This document shows positions 25,036 to 34,149 of a stretch of 46,356 nucleotides of DNA, piece after piece. The notes beneath the pieces were generated by a model. The model saw only the letters and a program-made list of their open reading frames with translations, did not search any database and was not told the DNA's origin. The DNA is from Sphingomonas sp. SRS2 (GTDB lineage: Bacteria; Pseudomonadota; Alphaproteobacteria; Sphingomonadales; Sphingomonadaceae), in assembly GCF_000971055.1 (NCBI RefSeq), contig NZ_LARW01000094.1, positions 1-46,356 on the forward strand, written 5' to 3'. Each line of letters opens with the position of its first letter. The stretch's first letter is position 1. Position numbers and translations under genes: made by a program.

Positions 25036-27198
25036 ATGCAAAAGGGTCAGATCAAGCTTCGTTCGAAGGTTCAGCTGCTATGTGCGGGCGCGTTGATCGC
25101 ATCTTGCAGCGGCGCCGCATGGGCACAGAACGCCATTCAGAGCACATCGAACGAAACCGCCGTGACATCGGTAGGCGGCGAGGACGTGATCATCGTCACT
25201 GCCCGCAACTATGTCCCGGAAGGGAGCCTTACCGCTTCGAAGTCCGACATTCCGCTGATCCGCACGCCGCAGTCGGTGTCGGTCGTCACGCGCGACCAGA
25301 TCGACCTGCTCAACTTCATCGATGCGCAGCAGGCGGTCCGCTATGTGTCGGGCGTCACGGGTGAGAATTACGGCCCCGATCTGCGCTACGACTTCATTTC
25401 GGTGCGCGGCTTTACCCCACGCCAGTTCATCGATGGCCTTGCGGCGCCGGTGTCGACCTCGATCCAGAGCGTCGGCGTCGACCTCTATGCGTTCGAATCC
25501 TTCGAGGTTCTGAAGGGTCCGGCTTCGGTGCTTTACGGTTCGGCTCCTCCCGGCGGCATCTATAATCAGGTCAGCCGGCGGGCGAGCGAAGATTTCGGCG
25601 GTGAGATCCAGGCCAAATACGGCATGTACGACTATAAGTCGGTGTCGGGCACGGTCACCGGCGCGGTCACCGATGACCTCGCGGTGCGTTTCACCGGCCT
25701 GGGGCTCGACCGCAATGCCGAACGCAGAGGTGTCGATTCGCAGCGCATCCTGGCCTCGCCCACATTCACGTGGAAGCTGGGCGATCGCACCGAGATAACC
25801 GGCCTGGGCTATTACCAGTATGACGAGGTGAACGGCGACACCAACGGCTTCCTGCCGGCGGTCGGCACGCTGTTGCCCAATCCGCTCGGCCAGATCGACC
25901 ATCGCGCCAATTTCGGCGAGCCCGACTTCAACAAGTTCGTCCGTCGGCAGTGGGCGGTGGGCTGGGACGCCTCACACGAACTGGCCGAAGGAATCTCACT
26001 CCAGTCGAACGCCAAGTTCAGCCGTTATCACGAGGAATCGCGCGTGATTTACGGCGGCGGCGGACTCGGCGCCGACAACCGCACCCTTGGCCGGTTCAGC
26101 TTCCCTTATGACGAGAAGGTGAAGAGCTTAGCTATCGACAACCGTCTGGCCGCCAAGGTCGACACAGGCGCGATCTCGCACAATTTCCTGGCCGGCGTCG
26201 ACTATCGCAATGTCACCAACGTCTCGGCCTTCGGCTTCGCCGTTGCGACTCCGATCGATATCTTCAACCCGGTCTACAGCACCGCGCCGATCGTCAATCC
26301 GGCGTTGTCCGTTCCGTTCAGCAACATCAAGCTCAAGCAGACCGGCGTCTATGTCCAGGACCAGTTCGGCTTCGGCAATCTCTACATCCTGGCCGGCGGA
26401 CGCTATGACTGGGTGAAGATCGACGATCGCAATGGCGGAACCGAGACCAAGCAGCACAAGTTCACCTGGCGTGTCGGCGCGAACTATGTGTTCGACAACG
26501 GCTTTGCGCCCTATATCGGTTATGCCAAGTCGTTCGAACCGGTGATCGGCACGGACAGCACGACGCTTGCGCCGTTCAAGCCCAGTTCGGGCCGCCAGGT
26601 GGAAGGCGGTATTAAATACAACGTCACCGCCGGCGATGTGAAGATCTTTGCAACCGCGGCGCTGTTCGACATCAAGCAGACCAACGTCGTCACCACGGGC
26701 ACCTCGATCGTTCCGGTGTTCGGCACGCAGACCGGTGCGGTAAAGTCGTCGGGCGGAGAACTAGAACTGGTCGCACGCATCCGCGAACAGCTGTCGATCA
26801 ACGCGAGCTACAGCTACAACGACACCGAAGTCACCAAGGACGCCAACCCGGCCGCCATTGGCGCCCGGCTCGTCACGACTCCCAAGCACAAGGCGTCGTT
26901 GTTCGTCGACTACACGCTTCAGCGCGGCGCGCTGGGCGGTCTCGGCTTCGGCGCGGGTGCGCGTTATTCGAGCAGTAGCGCGGGCAGCCTGCCGGATGCG
27001 TTCAACCCCACCGTGTTGTATGGCGACGCTTCGACCACCTTCGATGCGATCGTCCACTACGACACGCCCGGCTGGCGTCTGGCGGTCAATGCGTCGAACT
27101 TGTTCGACAAGCGCTTTGTCGCGCGTTGCGCAAGCTTATCCAACTGTACCTATGGCGCGGGACGCCAGGTCATCGGCACCGTCACGAAAAAGTTCTGA
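25036..27198 (+). CDS. TonB-dependent siderophore-type outer-membrane receptor
   Basis: 720 residues. Signal peptide (LLCAGALIASCSGAAWAQ), a short region with a TonB-box-like DVIIVTARN, then a plug domain (LIRTPQSVSVVTRDQIDLLN, VRGFTPRQFIDG, YAFESFEVLKGPASVLYG, PPGGIYNQVSRR), and a 22-strand-type barrel ending in YGAGRQVIGTVTKKF with the terminal aromatic. The arrangement is that of the siderophore-receptor subfamily. The ATG at 25036 follows an AAAAGGGGGG ribosome site. It lies 123 nt after the propeller/amidohydrolase gene and probably imports the substrate these enzymes act on. Confidence 0.93.
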   Translation: MQKGQIKLRSKVQLLCAGALIASCSGAAWAQNAIQSTSNETAVTSVGGEDVIIVTARNYVPEGSLTASKSDIPLIRTPQSVSVVTRDQIDLLNFIDAQQAVRYVSGVTGENYGPDLRYDFISVRGFTPRQFIDGLAAPVSTSIQSVGVDLYAFESFEVLKGPASVLYGSAPPGGIYNQVSRRASEDFGGEIQAKYGMYDYKSVSGTVTGAVTDDLAVRFTGLGLDRNAERRGVDSQRILASPTFTWKLGDRTEITGLGYYQYDEVNGDTNGFLPAVGTLLPNPLGQIDHRANFGEPDFNKFVRRQWAVGWDASHELAEGISLQSNAKFSRYHEESRVIYGGGGLGADNRTLGRFSFPYDEKVKSLAIDNRLAAKVDTGAISHNFLAGVDYRNVTNVSAFGFAVATPIDIFNPVYSTAPIVNPALSVPFSNIKLKQTGVYVQDQFGFGNLYILAGGRYDWVKIDDRNGGTETKQHKFTWRVGANYVFDNGFAPYIGYAKSFEPVIGTDSTTLAPFKPSSGRQVEGGIKYNVTAGDVKIFATAALFDIKQTNVVTTGTSIVPVFGTQTGAVKSSGGELELVARIREQLSINASYSYNDTEVTKDANPAAIGARLVTTPKHKASLFVDYTLQRGALGGLGFGAGARYSSSSAGSLPDAFNPTVLYGDASTTFDAIVHYDTPGWRLAVNASNLFDKRFVARCASLSNCTYGAGRQVIGTVTKKF

Positions 27199-27202
27199 TA
27201 TC

Positions 27203-27231
27203 GAAGGGCCGGCGACATTCGCAGGCCCTTC
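27203..27231 (+). terminator. Intrinsic terminator or attenuator after the TonB receptor
   Basis: An 8-bp stem GAAGGGCC/GGCCCTTC with a 13-nt loop is followed by TTTCC, 4 nt past the receptor stop and 19 nt before the next gene. It would reduce readthrough into the small downstream gene. Confidence 0.55.
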
Positions 27232-27250
27232 TTTCCCTGGAGGCCATCTG

Positions 27251-27679
27251 ATGAAGACGCTTCTCGCGGCGCTGCTCCTGTGCGCATCCGTTCCGGCTCT
27301 CGCCGCTCCCGTCCCACCGCCCGAGCGGCCACAGGTCGGCAAGGTGCTGGTCGAGATCTACCGTGTCGCCCCCGGCCAGCACGAAGCCTTCCTCGAGGAG
27401 ATTGCGCGTTACGACGAGGCGAACCGGCGCGCCGGCCTCCCGCCCCGCCAGCTCTATATCCACAGCGACGGTGCGGATTGGGACTTCCTGTTCATCCAGC
27501 CTGCCAAGACCCCGCCCGAGAAGTCGGCGGCGCTCGACAAGGCGTGGGACGAGATGAAGCTGCCGTCCGGCGCAGACTTCTTCCTGCAGTTCCGGCGCTT
27601 CATCGCCGAGCATAGCGACACGTTCGCCAGCGGGCCGACCACCGCCGCGGACTTCCTCGCCACCCGCAAGAAGCCCTGA
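27251..27679 (+). CDS. Small secreted protein, possible dimeric alpha/beta barrel
   Basis: 142 residues with a signal peptide (MKTLLAALLLCASVPALAA). The mature part has the beta-alpha-beta look of dimeric alpha/beta-barrel (NIPSNAP/ABM-like) domains: KVLVEIYRVAPGQHEAFLEE and DWDFLFIQPA. I do not recognise a named family. It sits 52 nt downstream of the TonB receptor and before the AraC gene, so it belongs to the same locus; a periplasmic binding or accessory role is inferred. A good ribosome site (CTGGAGG) precedes the ATG. Confidence 0.7.
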   Translation: MKTLLAALLLCASVPALAAPVPPPERPQVGKVLVEIYRVAPGQHEAFLEEIARYDEANRRAGLPPRQLYIHSDGADWDFLFIQPAKTPPEKSAALDKAWDEMKLPSGADFFLQFRRFIAEHSDTFASGPTTAADFLATRKKP

Positions 27680-27682
27680 CCG

Positions 27683-27699
27683 GGCCGGAGATCCCGGCC
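27683..27699 (+). terminator. Hairpin after the small secreted protein gene
   Basis: GGCCGG/CCGGCC stem with a 5-nt loop, 3 nt past the stop. No T run; weak candidate. Confidence 0.3.
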
Positions 27700-27738
27700 T
27701 CCCTCCGCAATGGACGATCCGCATTTCGTCGTCCGACA

Positions 27739-27767
27739 TTGACCTTTGCCCGCAGAGATGCTGATTT
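27739..27767 (+). promoter_or_regulatory. Candidate promoter of the AraC gene
   Basis: TTGACC (27739-27744), a 17-nt spacer and TGATTT (27762-27767) fit a housekeeping promoter 43 nt before the ATG at 27811. Its presence supports the later start for the regulator. Confidence 0.4.
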
Positions 27768-27810
27768 GCCCGTGGAAGCACATTTTGCGCACCTCTGTCG
27801 GAGATGGGCC

Positions 27811-28566
27811 ATGAAGACCACGATCGAGTTCGACGAATCCGACCGGTCGGTCATCGGCCTCGAAGACGAATATGAAGCAGGCTTCGTCGACCCGACCCAT
27901 CAGCATGGGCGCGACCAGATTCTTTATGCTTCGGCCGGGGTGATGTCGGTGACGACGGCGCGGGCCAATTTCGTGATCCCGCCGCAGCGTGCGATCTGGA
28001 TCCCCGCCAATGTCGCACATGAGGTCGCCTGCCGCGGGCCGGTCTCGCTGCGGACACTCTATCTCTCCGACGTGCGGCCTGCATCGCGCGACTGCCGCGT
28101 CCTGGAGGTGACCGATCTGCTGCGTGCGTTGATCGTCGAAGTGTCGAAGCTCGGCGGCTTCTACGAGAATTCGGCCCGCAACCAGCTGTTGATCGAGTTG
28201 CTGAAGGTCGAGCTTGGCAATACGCCACTCGCGCATTTTCAAGTGCCTATGCCGCACGACTATCGGCTGTTGCGCGTATGCCGGATGATCATTGCCGACC
28301 CGGCGGGCCAGCACGACCTGAACGAACTCGCCAGCCTTGCAGGCATGGGCCGCCGGTCGTTTACGCGCGCCTTCCGTGCCGAGATGGGAATGAGCCTGGC
28401 GATCTGGCGCCAGCAGGTCCGCCTGATGCGCGCGCTCACCCTGCTGTCGGAAGGGCAGTCGGTGACGACGGTGGCGTTCGATGTCGGCTATGACAGCCCC
28501 AGTGCGTTTACTACCGTCTTCCATCGCGCCTTCGGCGTGCTGCCAAGCCAGTATCAGCCGCGCTGA
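27811..28566 (+). CDS. AraC-family transcriptional regulator
   Basis: 251 residues. An N-terminal cupin-like sensing domain (HQHGRDQILYASAGVMSV, then FVIPPQRAIWIPANVAHEV) precedes the two-helix-turn-helix AraC domain (DLNELASLAGMGRRSFTRAF and TVAFDVGYDSPSAFTTVFHR). The layout is that of small-molecule-responsive activators. The ATG at 27811 has GGAGA upstream, whereas the longer TTG start at 27739 coincides with the promoter. Lying between the receptor and amidohydrolase genes, it is the likely regulator of the locus and of the shared 77-bp element. Confidence 0.9.
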   Translation: MKTTIEFDESDRSVIGLEDEYEAGFVDPTHQHGRDQILYASAGVMSVTTARANFVIPPQRAIWIPANVAHEVACRGPVSLRTLYLSDVRPASRDCRVLEVTDLLRALIVEVSKLGGFYENSARNQLLIELLKVELGNTPLAHFQVPMPHDYRLLRVCRMIIADPAGQHDLNELASLAGMGRRSFTRAFRAEMGMSLAIWRQQVRLMRALTLLSEGQSVTTVAFDVGYDSPSAFTTVFHRAFGVLPSQYQPR

Positions 28567-28590
28567 ACGTCGATGACCGCGAGCGGGCAG

Positions 28591-28666
28591 ACCTCCGGTC
28601 TGACCCCATTGCGATGATTTCCGGCCCCTTGACCCGCGCTTCCCGAAGCGTAGCTGTTAGCATTCG
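28591..28666 (+). promoter_or_regulatory. Shared upstream element, copy 2
   Basis: Second copy of the element at 21468-21544 (see that entry), located 25 nt after the AraC stop and 24 nt before the ATG of the next amidohydrolase gene. It contains TTGACC (28630-28635), a good -35 hexamer, and the AGCTGTTAGCATT block (28652-28664). Confidence 0.65.
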
Positions 28667-28690
28667 AAGCTTCTGGCGGGGGTCGCGGCG

Positions 28691-30121
28691 ATGGTGTTCG
28701 GTGGGCGGTTGAAACTCGGCGCAGGTGCAGTCTTCGCCATGGGGCTGCTTGCCGCGACGACAGCCGCGTCGCCTCGGCAGCCCGAACCACAGCCATCTTC
28801 CGCGGACGCCTATCCCGGCACTTATCGTGCGCGGCCGAACCGGCCGGTGCTGTTCGTCAACGCCACGATCCTCGACGGCGCCGACAAGCGCTTCGATCGC
28901 GCGGAACTGCTGATTGCGGACGGTAAGGTCGCGGCGATCGGACATGACCTGAAGCGCCCGGCCGACGCTGAGGTGATCGACGCCGGCGGGCGTTGGATCA
29001 CCCCCGGACTCATCGATCCACACACCCATTTCGGCACCTACACCTTGCCCCAGACATCGGCGGACAATGAAGCGTCCGATGTGACCGAGACCAGCAGCCC
29101 GAACGCTGCCGGCACATGGATCGAGCATGCGGTACGCCCCGGCGATCCCGGCTTTCGTCACGCTCTGGCCGGCGGGATCACCGCGCTACAGATACTGCCG
29201 GGCTCCAGCGTCATCTTCGGTGGCCGGTCGGTTGTCGTGAAGCCGATCCCTGCGACCACTGTCGCCGACATGAAATTCCCGGGCGCGCCGCAGGGAATGA
29301 AGCTGGCGTGTGGCGGCAATCCCAAGTCGCACTTCGGCCCGTTGGGCCGCGCGCCGAACAGTCGGCAGGGCCAGTTCGAGATCATGCGCGACGATCTGCG
29401 CGAGGCTGTGGAGCATCGCAACCGGCGGAACGAGGCGATGGGCCGTGACGACAAAGGCCGTGGCCGTGGAGGCCCGCCCGGGCGTCACCCGCGCGAAGAT
29501 ATCGAGGACGAGGCGATAATGGACCTCGTCGACGGTAAGCTGATCGTCCATGTCCATTGTTATCGCGCCGACGATATGGCCCGAATGATCGACCTGTCGC
29601 ACGAGTTCGGCTTTCGTATCAGCACCTTCCATCATGCGAGCGAAGCCTACAAGATCGCTCCCCTGCTCGCGGCGAACGGCGTATGCGTGGCGGTGTGGTC
29701 GGACTGGTGGGGATTCAAGGGCGAGGCCGCGGACGGAATCCGCGAGAACGCCGCCTTCGTCGACGCCGCAAATGGTTGCGTCATGATGCACAGCGACATT
29801 CCAATATTATCCGAACATCTGAACATCGAGGCGGCAAAGGCCGCCGCGGCCGGACGGCGGGCCGGGCTGGCGCTGCCGCCCGAGCATGTCATCCGCTGGT
29901 TGACCAGCAACCCGGCGAAGGCGCTCGGTCTCGAAAACCGGATCGGCACGCTCGCCCCTGGCTATAATGCCGATGTCGTTCTGTGGTCGGGCGATCCGTT
30001 CAGCGTCTACAGCTTCGCCGATCGGGTCTATATCGACGGCGCGCTCGCCTTCGATCGCGCGGCTCCCGTTCGGCCCTCCGATTTCGAGCTCGGACGTAGC
30101 GTTCTGGGAGCCACACGATGA
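28691..30121 (+). CDS. Secreted metal-dependent amidohydrolase
   Basis: 476 residues with an N-terminal signal (LKLGAGAVFAMGLLAATTAA). Amidohydrolase-superfamily TIM-barrel ligands are present: DPHTHFGTY (H111, H113), KLIVHVHCYRADDM, RISTFHHASEAYK and MMHSDIPILSEH with the Asp. The insertion rich in Arg/Gly (NRRNEAMGRDDKGRGRGGPP) splits the barrel. The C-terminal SNPAKALGLENRIGTLAPGYNADVV is typical of the family. It is periplasmic, and acts on an unknown amide or cyclic substrate. The next gene overlaps by the ATGA stop/start, so its product may be a partner subunit. Confidence 0.88.
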   Translation: MVFGGRLKLGAGAVFAMGLLAATTAASPRQPEPQPSSADAYPGTYRARPNRPVLFVNATILDGADKRFDRAELLIADGKVAAIGHDLKRPADAEVIDAGGRWITPGLIDPHTHFGTYTLPQTSADNEASDVTETSSPNAAGTWIEHAVRPGDPGFRHALAGGITALQILPGSSVIFGGRSVVVKPIPATTVADMKFPGAPQGMKLACGGNPKSHFGPLGRAPNSRQGQFEIMRDDLREAVEHRNRRNEAMGRDDKGRGRGGPPGRHPREDIEDEAIMDLVDGKLIVHVHCYRADDMARMIDLSHEFGFRISTFHHASEAYKIAPLLAANGVCVAVWSDWWGFKGEAADGIRENAAFVDAANGCVMMHSDIPILSEHLNIEAAKAAAAGRRAGLALPPEHVIRWLTSNPAKALGLENRIGTLAPGYNADVVLWSGDPFSVYSFADRVYIDGALAFDRAAPVRPSDFELGRSVLGATR

Positions 30122-31407
30122 AGCGCCTGATCCTCATCGCCGCTGGCCTGCTGCCCATCACGGCGTCGCCGGCCGAGACTCTCGCCATCACTGGCGTCAC
30201 CGCGTGGACGATGACGGCCAGGGCTCCTGTCCGCAATGCGATGATCACGGTCACTGACGGTCGCATCGTTTCGATCGTGTCGAACGGATCCCCGCCCGCC
30301 GGCGCGCGGATCATCGACGGCAAGGGCAGGATCGTCACGCCTGGGCTCATCGACGCAGCGACGCAGGTCGGTCTGGATGAAATTGGCGGCATCGACGATG
30401 AGCGTAGCGGCAGCGTATCCAAGGGGCCGCTCGGCCCCGCCTTCGACGTCGGCTATGGCCTGAACGCCAATGCCCTGACCGTTCAGCAGGCACGCGCCGA
30501 CGGATTGGCGCACGCTCTGGTCTTCCCCGATGGCTCGTCGGGCGCGCCGTTCGACGGCGCTGGTGCGATAATCCGAATCTCGCCGGCCGATGCTGTCATC
30601 GAGCGACGACGAGCGGCCATGTTCGCGACGATCGGCGGCGGTTCTGCCGCTGGCGTAGGCGGATCGCGCAGTGCCGCCTGGCAGCTGCTGCGTAACGCAT
30701 TGGCCGAGGCGCGCGCCTATCGCGCCACGCCACGGAGCAGTGGACCGCGCGACCAGTTGCTCAACCATCTCGATGTCGAAGCGCTGGGCCCGGTCCTCGC
30801 GGGCGCCATCCCGCTTGTGATCCAGACCGACCGTCTGTCAGACATCCGCCAGGCGATCTCGCTGGCGCGCGACGAGAGGATCCGGGTGATCATCTTCGGC
30901 GGCGCTGAGGCCTGGGGCGCGGCGAGCGAGCTCGCTGCGGCGCGCATCCCGGTCATCCTCGATCCGCTCGAAGATCTGCCCGCCGTCTATGACAAGATCG
31001 GCGCGCGACGTGACAATGCCGCGCTGCTTGCGGAAGCCGGCGTTACGATCGCTATCAGCGTTTCGGCGCAAGGCGTTCACCGCAGCTGGAACGCAGCCCC
31101 CTCGATGCGCGAAGGCGCGGGTTATGCAGTCGCCTCGGGCTTGCCCTATGCCGACGCGCTCGCGGCGATCACCACCGCGCCCGCCCGAATCATGGCGCTC
31201 GGCGCGCAAGCCGGAACGCTGACGGTGGGGGCTGCGGCAGATCTTGTCATGTGGGACGGCGATCCGCTCGAAGCGTCCACCGCACCAGCTGTGGTCTTGC
31301 TCGAGGGGCAGGAGATATCGCCGGTGACGCGGCAGTCGCTGCTCCGGGATCGTTACAGGCCCTTAAATAGCGGCGTCACAGTTTCCGAGCCCGAATTGGC
31401 CCGATAG
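30118..31407 (+). CDS. Secreted amidohydrolase paralogue lacking metal ligands
   Basis: 429 residues with a signal peptide (MKRLILIAAGLLPITASPAET). The amidohydrolase frame is recognisable (NAMITVTDGRIVSIVSNG, RIVTPGLIDAATQVGL, TTAPARIMALGAQAGTLTVGAAADLVMWDGDPLE). The metal site is gone: the HxH is A81-T-Q83, the VHVHR-type motif reads LVIQTDRLSDI, and no HxD appears where expected. The reading frame is intact and translationally coupled to the preceding active-looking paralogue, which argues for a conserved structural or regulatory subunit and not a decaying gene. Same-locus role: inferred. Confidence 0.85.
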   Translation: MKRLILIAAGLLPITASPAETLAITGVTAWTMTARAPVRNAMITVTDGRIVSIVSNGSPPAGARIIDGKGRIVTPGLIDAATQVGLDEIGGIDDERSGSVSKGPLGPAFDVGYGLNANALTVQQARADGLAHALVFPDGSSGAPFDGAGAIIRISPADAVIERRRAAMFATIGGGSAAGVGGSRSAAWQLLRNALAEARAYRATPRSSGPRDQLLNHLDVEALGPVLAGAIPLVIQTDRLSDIRQAISLARDERIRVIIFGGAEAWGAASELAAARIPVILDPLEDLPAVYDKIGARRDNAALLAEAGVTIAISVSAQGVHRSWNAAPSMREGAGYAVASGLPYADALAAITTAPARIMALGAQAGTLTVGAAADLVMWDGDPLEASTAPAVVLLEGQEISPVTRQSLLRDRYRPLNSGVTVSEPELAR

Positions 31408-31506
31408 CGCGGGCGAATGGTCCTCCGCCGCGAGTCGCGGCCCAAGCGGGTGATAGACTGCCCGGTGCGGCACTATGGTCGTGCCCGCTCCAGGAGACGA
31501 CCCAGC

Positions 31507-32499
31507 ATGAATTCCGATCGGCATGGCGATCAGGTCGAACCGATCGATCCGGAGATCGCACGCTTCGTGGAGGCGGTGATCGACGGGTCTGCGCGTTATC
31601 CCGATCTCGCCGCACGTCCATATCCGGAACGCCGGGCCATAGCCGAGGAAATCCGCGTACCCTGGCGCAGCGGCGGGCCTGCGATGGCGCGCTGTGAGGA
31701 GCTGTCGGTTCCGTTCGGCGACCGCGCGGTGCGCGCCCGCCTGCTTGCGGGAGAGGGTGAAGGCGCCCGCCCCGCGCTGATCTACTTGCACGGCGGCGGC
31801 TTCGTGTTCTTCAGCCTCGACACGCATGACCGGCTGATGCGCGAATATGCCGCAGCGGCCGATCTGGTCGTGATCGGGATCGATTATTCGCTGTCGCCGG
31901 AGGCGCGTTTTCCCACCGCGCTGAACGAGGTGCTGGCGGTAGTGGACTGGATTTTCCAGGTCGCGCCGGCCCTTGGCCTCGACACTGCTCGTATCGCGAT
32001 CGGCGGCGACTCCGCAGGCGCCAATCTGGCGCTCTCGACCTGCCTCGCCCTGCGCGATCGCGGGAGCAAGCATCCGATTGCCGCGATGCTCCTCAATTAC
32101 GGCTTCTTCGACGCCGATTTCGACACCGCATCCCAGCAGCGCGACGGCGGCCCCGGGCAGATGCTGACATCCGAGGAACTGGCCGGCTTTCTCGACGAAT
32201 ATTTTGAGCCGGGCGCGCGCCGCGACGATCCGCTGGCCTTGCCCGCCTTGGCCGAATTGCACGATCTGCCGCCGTCCCTGCATATCATCGCCGGCCGTGA
32301 TCCGCTGGCCGATGGTGACCGGGCGGTTGCCGAACGGATGGCCGCCATGGGCAATGCGGTCGAGGTAAAGATCTACGCCGGCGCGACCCACAGCTTCCTG
32401 GAAGCGATGTCGATCGCTCCCGTCGCACAGCAGGCGATCGCCGATTCGGCCGACTGGCTGCAACGGACTCTCACCGATCCAGAGGTCTCTGCTCTATGA
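31507..32499 (+). CDS. Alpha/beta hydrolase (HSL-family carboxylesterase-like)
   Basis: 330-residue cytosolic hydrolase of the hormone-sensitive-lipase family. Oxyanion motif YLHGGGF, nucleophile GGDSAGANLAL, acid in GRDPLADGDRAVAE and base in GATHSFLEA are all visible, so the catalytic Ser-Asp-His triad is complete. There is no signal peptide. The ATG at 31507 follows AGGAG. Its stop overlaps the permease start (ATGA). In the locus it would act on the imported product, cleaving an ester or related bond (inference). Confidence 0.9.
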   Translation: MNSDRHGDQVEPIDPEIARFVEAVIDGSARYPDLAARPYPERRAIAEEIRVPWRSGGPAMARCEELSVPFGDRAVRARLLAGEGEGARPALIYLHGGGFVFFSLDTHDRLMREYAAAADLVVIGIDYSLSPEARFPTALNEVLAVVDWIFQVAPALGLDTARIAIGGDSAGANLALSTCLALRDRGSKHPIAAMLLNYGFFDADFDTASQQRDGGPGQMLTSEELAGFLDEYFEPGARRDDPLALPALAELHDLPPSLHIIAGRDPLADGDRAVAERMAAMGNAVEVKIYAGATHSFLEAMSIAPVAQQAIADSADWLQRTLTDPEVSAL

Positions 32500-34079
32500 G
32501 CGCGCGCATTCGTTCGCTGTCGATCCGCAAGCCGATCGCTCAGATCAGGGAAGACGCGCATGGTCAGGGCCTGTCGAAGTCGCTGGGACCGATCAACTTG
32601 CTGATGCTGGGCATCGGATCGATCATCGGTGCCGGTATCTATGTAATGACGGGCGCAGCAGCGGCGCATTTTGCAGGCCCTGCCGTGCTGATTTCCTTCC
32701 TGGTGGCCGGCACGGCCTGCGCGTTCGCCGGGCTATGTTATGCCGAACTGGCGTCGTCCATGCCGGTCACCGGATCAGCCTATGTTTATGCCTATGCCAC
32801 GCTGGGCGAGCTCGTCGCCTGGGCGATAGGCTGGCTGCTGGTGCTCGAATATGCGGTCGCGGGCGCGACCGTCGCGGTGGGTTTTTCGGGCTATCTGGTC
32901 AGTCTGTTCACGACTTTCGGCGTGACGGTTCCCACTGGCATCGCCACACCCTTCGTACAGACGATCGTGGCGCCGGGAGGCTATGATCTGGTCACCGGCG
33001 GCGGCGTCAATCTGCTGGCCAGCGGGGCCGTGCTCCTCATGGCGACCCCGCTGATTTTCGGCGTGCGGCAGTCCGCTGCGATCAACACGAGTATCGTCGC
33101 GCTCAAGATCATCGTCCTCCTCGCCTTCGTCGTCTTCGGGGCCAGCGCGGTGCTGCCGACGAACTGGACGCCGTTCATGCCCGAAAACGAAGGCGGCTTT
33201 GCTTATGGCTGGCCCGGCGTGTTCCGCGCGGCATCGGTCATCTTCTTCGCCTATCTTGGTTTCGAGACCGTCTCGACGGCTGCAGCCGAGGCCCGCAATC
33301 CGCAGCGCGACATCCCGTTCGGCGTGCTTGGGTCGCTATGCGCCTGTACGCTACTATATATCGCGGTAGCTGTGGTGCTCACTGGCGTCGTTCCCTATCG
33401 GGAGCTCGGCGTGGCCGATCCGCTGGCCGTCGCGGTCGATGTCATCGGCAAACCCTGGCTGCTTCTGTTCGTGAAGATCGGCGCGGTCATCGGGCTGACA
33501 TCGATCCTGCTCTCGACCTGCTACGCACAGTCGCGCATCTTCTACGCGATGGCGCGCGACGGGCTGCTGCCGCCAATGTTCAGCGCGCTACACCCGCGCT
33601 TCCAGACGCCCTGGCTGGGCACGATCGTGATAGCGTGCGGCATGGCGCTGGCCGCCGGTTTGCTGCCAATCACGCTGCTCGGCGACCTCATCAGCCTGGG
33701 CACGGCCACCTCGTTCGCGATCGTGTGCTTTTCGGTCATGTGGCTGCATAACGCCGAGCCCGACCTGCCGCGGCCCTTCCGGGTACCGTTCGGGGGCGTC
33801 CGTATCGCGGGCCGCTGGATCGGCATCGTTCCCGTGGCCGGTATCGTGATGTGCCTTGTCATGGTCGCGCCCCTCGCGCTCGACCTTGTCGAAAAGGCGA
33901 TAAATGGGGACCTGCTGCCAGCGGGACTGCTATTGGGCTATGTCGGCTGCGGCGCGCTGGTGTATATCTTCTACGGGCGGCGACATTCACGCCTCGGCCG
34001 CGGGATGAGACCCCGCGCTACGCCGCCTGCAGATCTCGACCCTCTGGCGCCGGTAGATGCGGCGATCCAAAGCCGCTGA
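32496..34079 (+). CDS. APC-family amino-acid permease (CAT-like)
   Basis: 527-residue inner-membrane amino acid-polyamine-organocation transporter. It has 12 or more hydrophobic segments and the signature first helix GIGSIIGAGIYVMTGAAA near residues 38-55, then GSAYVYAYATLGELVAWAIGW, matching the cationic-amino-acid-transporter branch. It overlaps the hydrolase gene by ATGA, so the pair is translated together. It probably imports an amino acid or amino-acid-like product of the periplasmic amidohydrolases, ending the locus. Confidence 0.92.
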   Translation: MSARIRSLSIRKPIAQIREDAHGQGLSKSLGPINLLMLGIGSIIGAGIYVMTGAAAAHFAGPAVLISFLVAGTACAFAGLCYAELASSMPVTGSAYVYAYATLGELVAWAIGWLLVLEYAVAGATVAVGFSGYLVSLFTTFGVTVPTGIATPFVQTIVAPGGYDLVTGGGVNLLASGAVLLMATPLIFGVRQSAAINTSIVALKIIVLLAFVVFGASAVLPTNWTPFMPENEGGFAYGWPGVFRAASVIFFAYLGFETVSTAAAEARNPQRDIPFGVLGSLCACTLLYIAVAVVLTGVVPYRELGVADPLAVAVDVIGKPWLLLFVKIGAVIGLTSILLSTCYAQSRIFYAMARDGLLPPMFSALHPRFQTPWLGTIVIACGMALAAGLLPITLLGDLISLGTATSFAIVCFSVMWLHNAEPDLPRPFRVPFGGVRIAGRWIGIVPVAGIVMCLVMVAPLALDLVEKAINGDLLPAGLLLGYVGCGALVYIFYGRRHSRLGRGMRPRATPPADLDPLAPVDAAIQSR

Positions 34080-34149
34080 TCGCCACCGCCATCATTTGCC
34101 GGACACTGCGACTGCAACTTACTGGTTTTCCTATCGTTTTGCTTATGCA

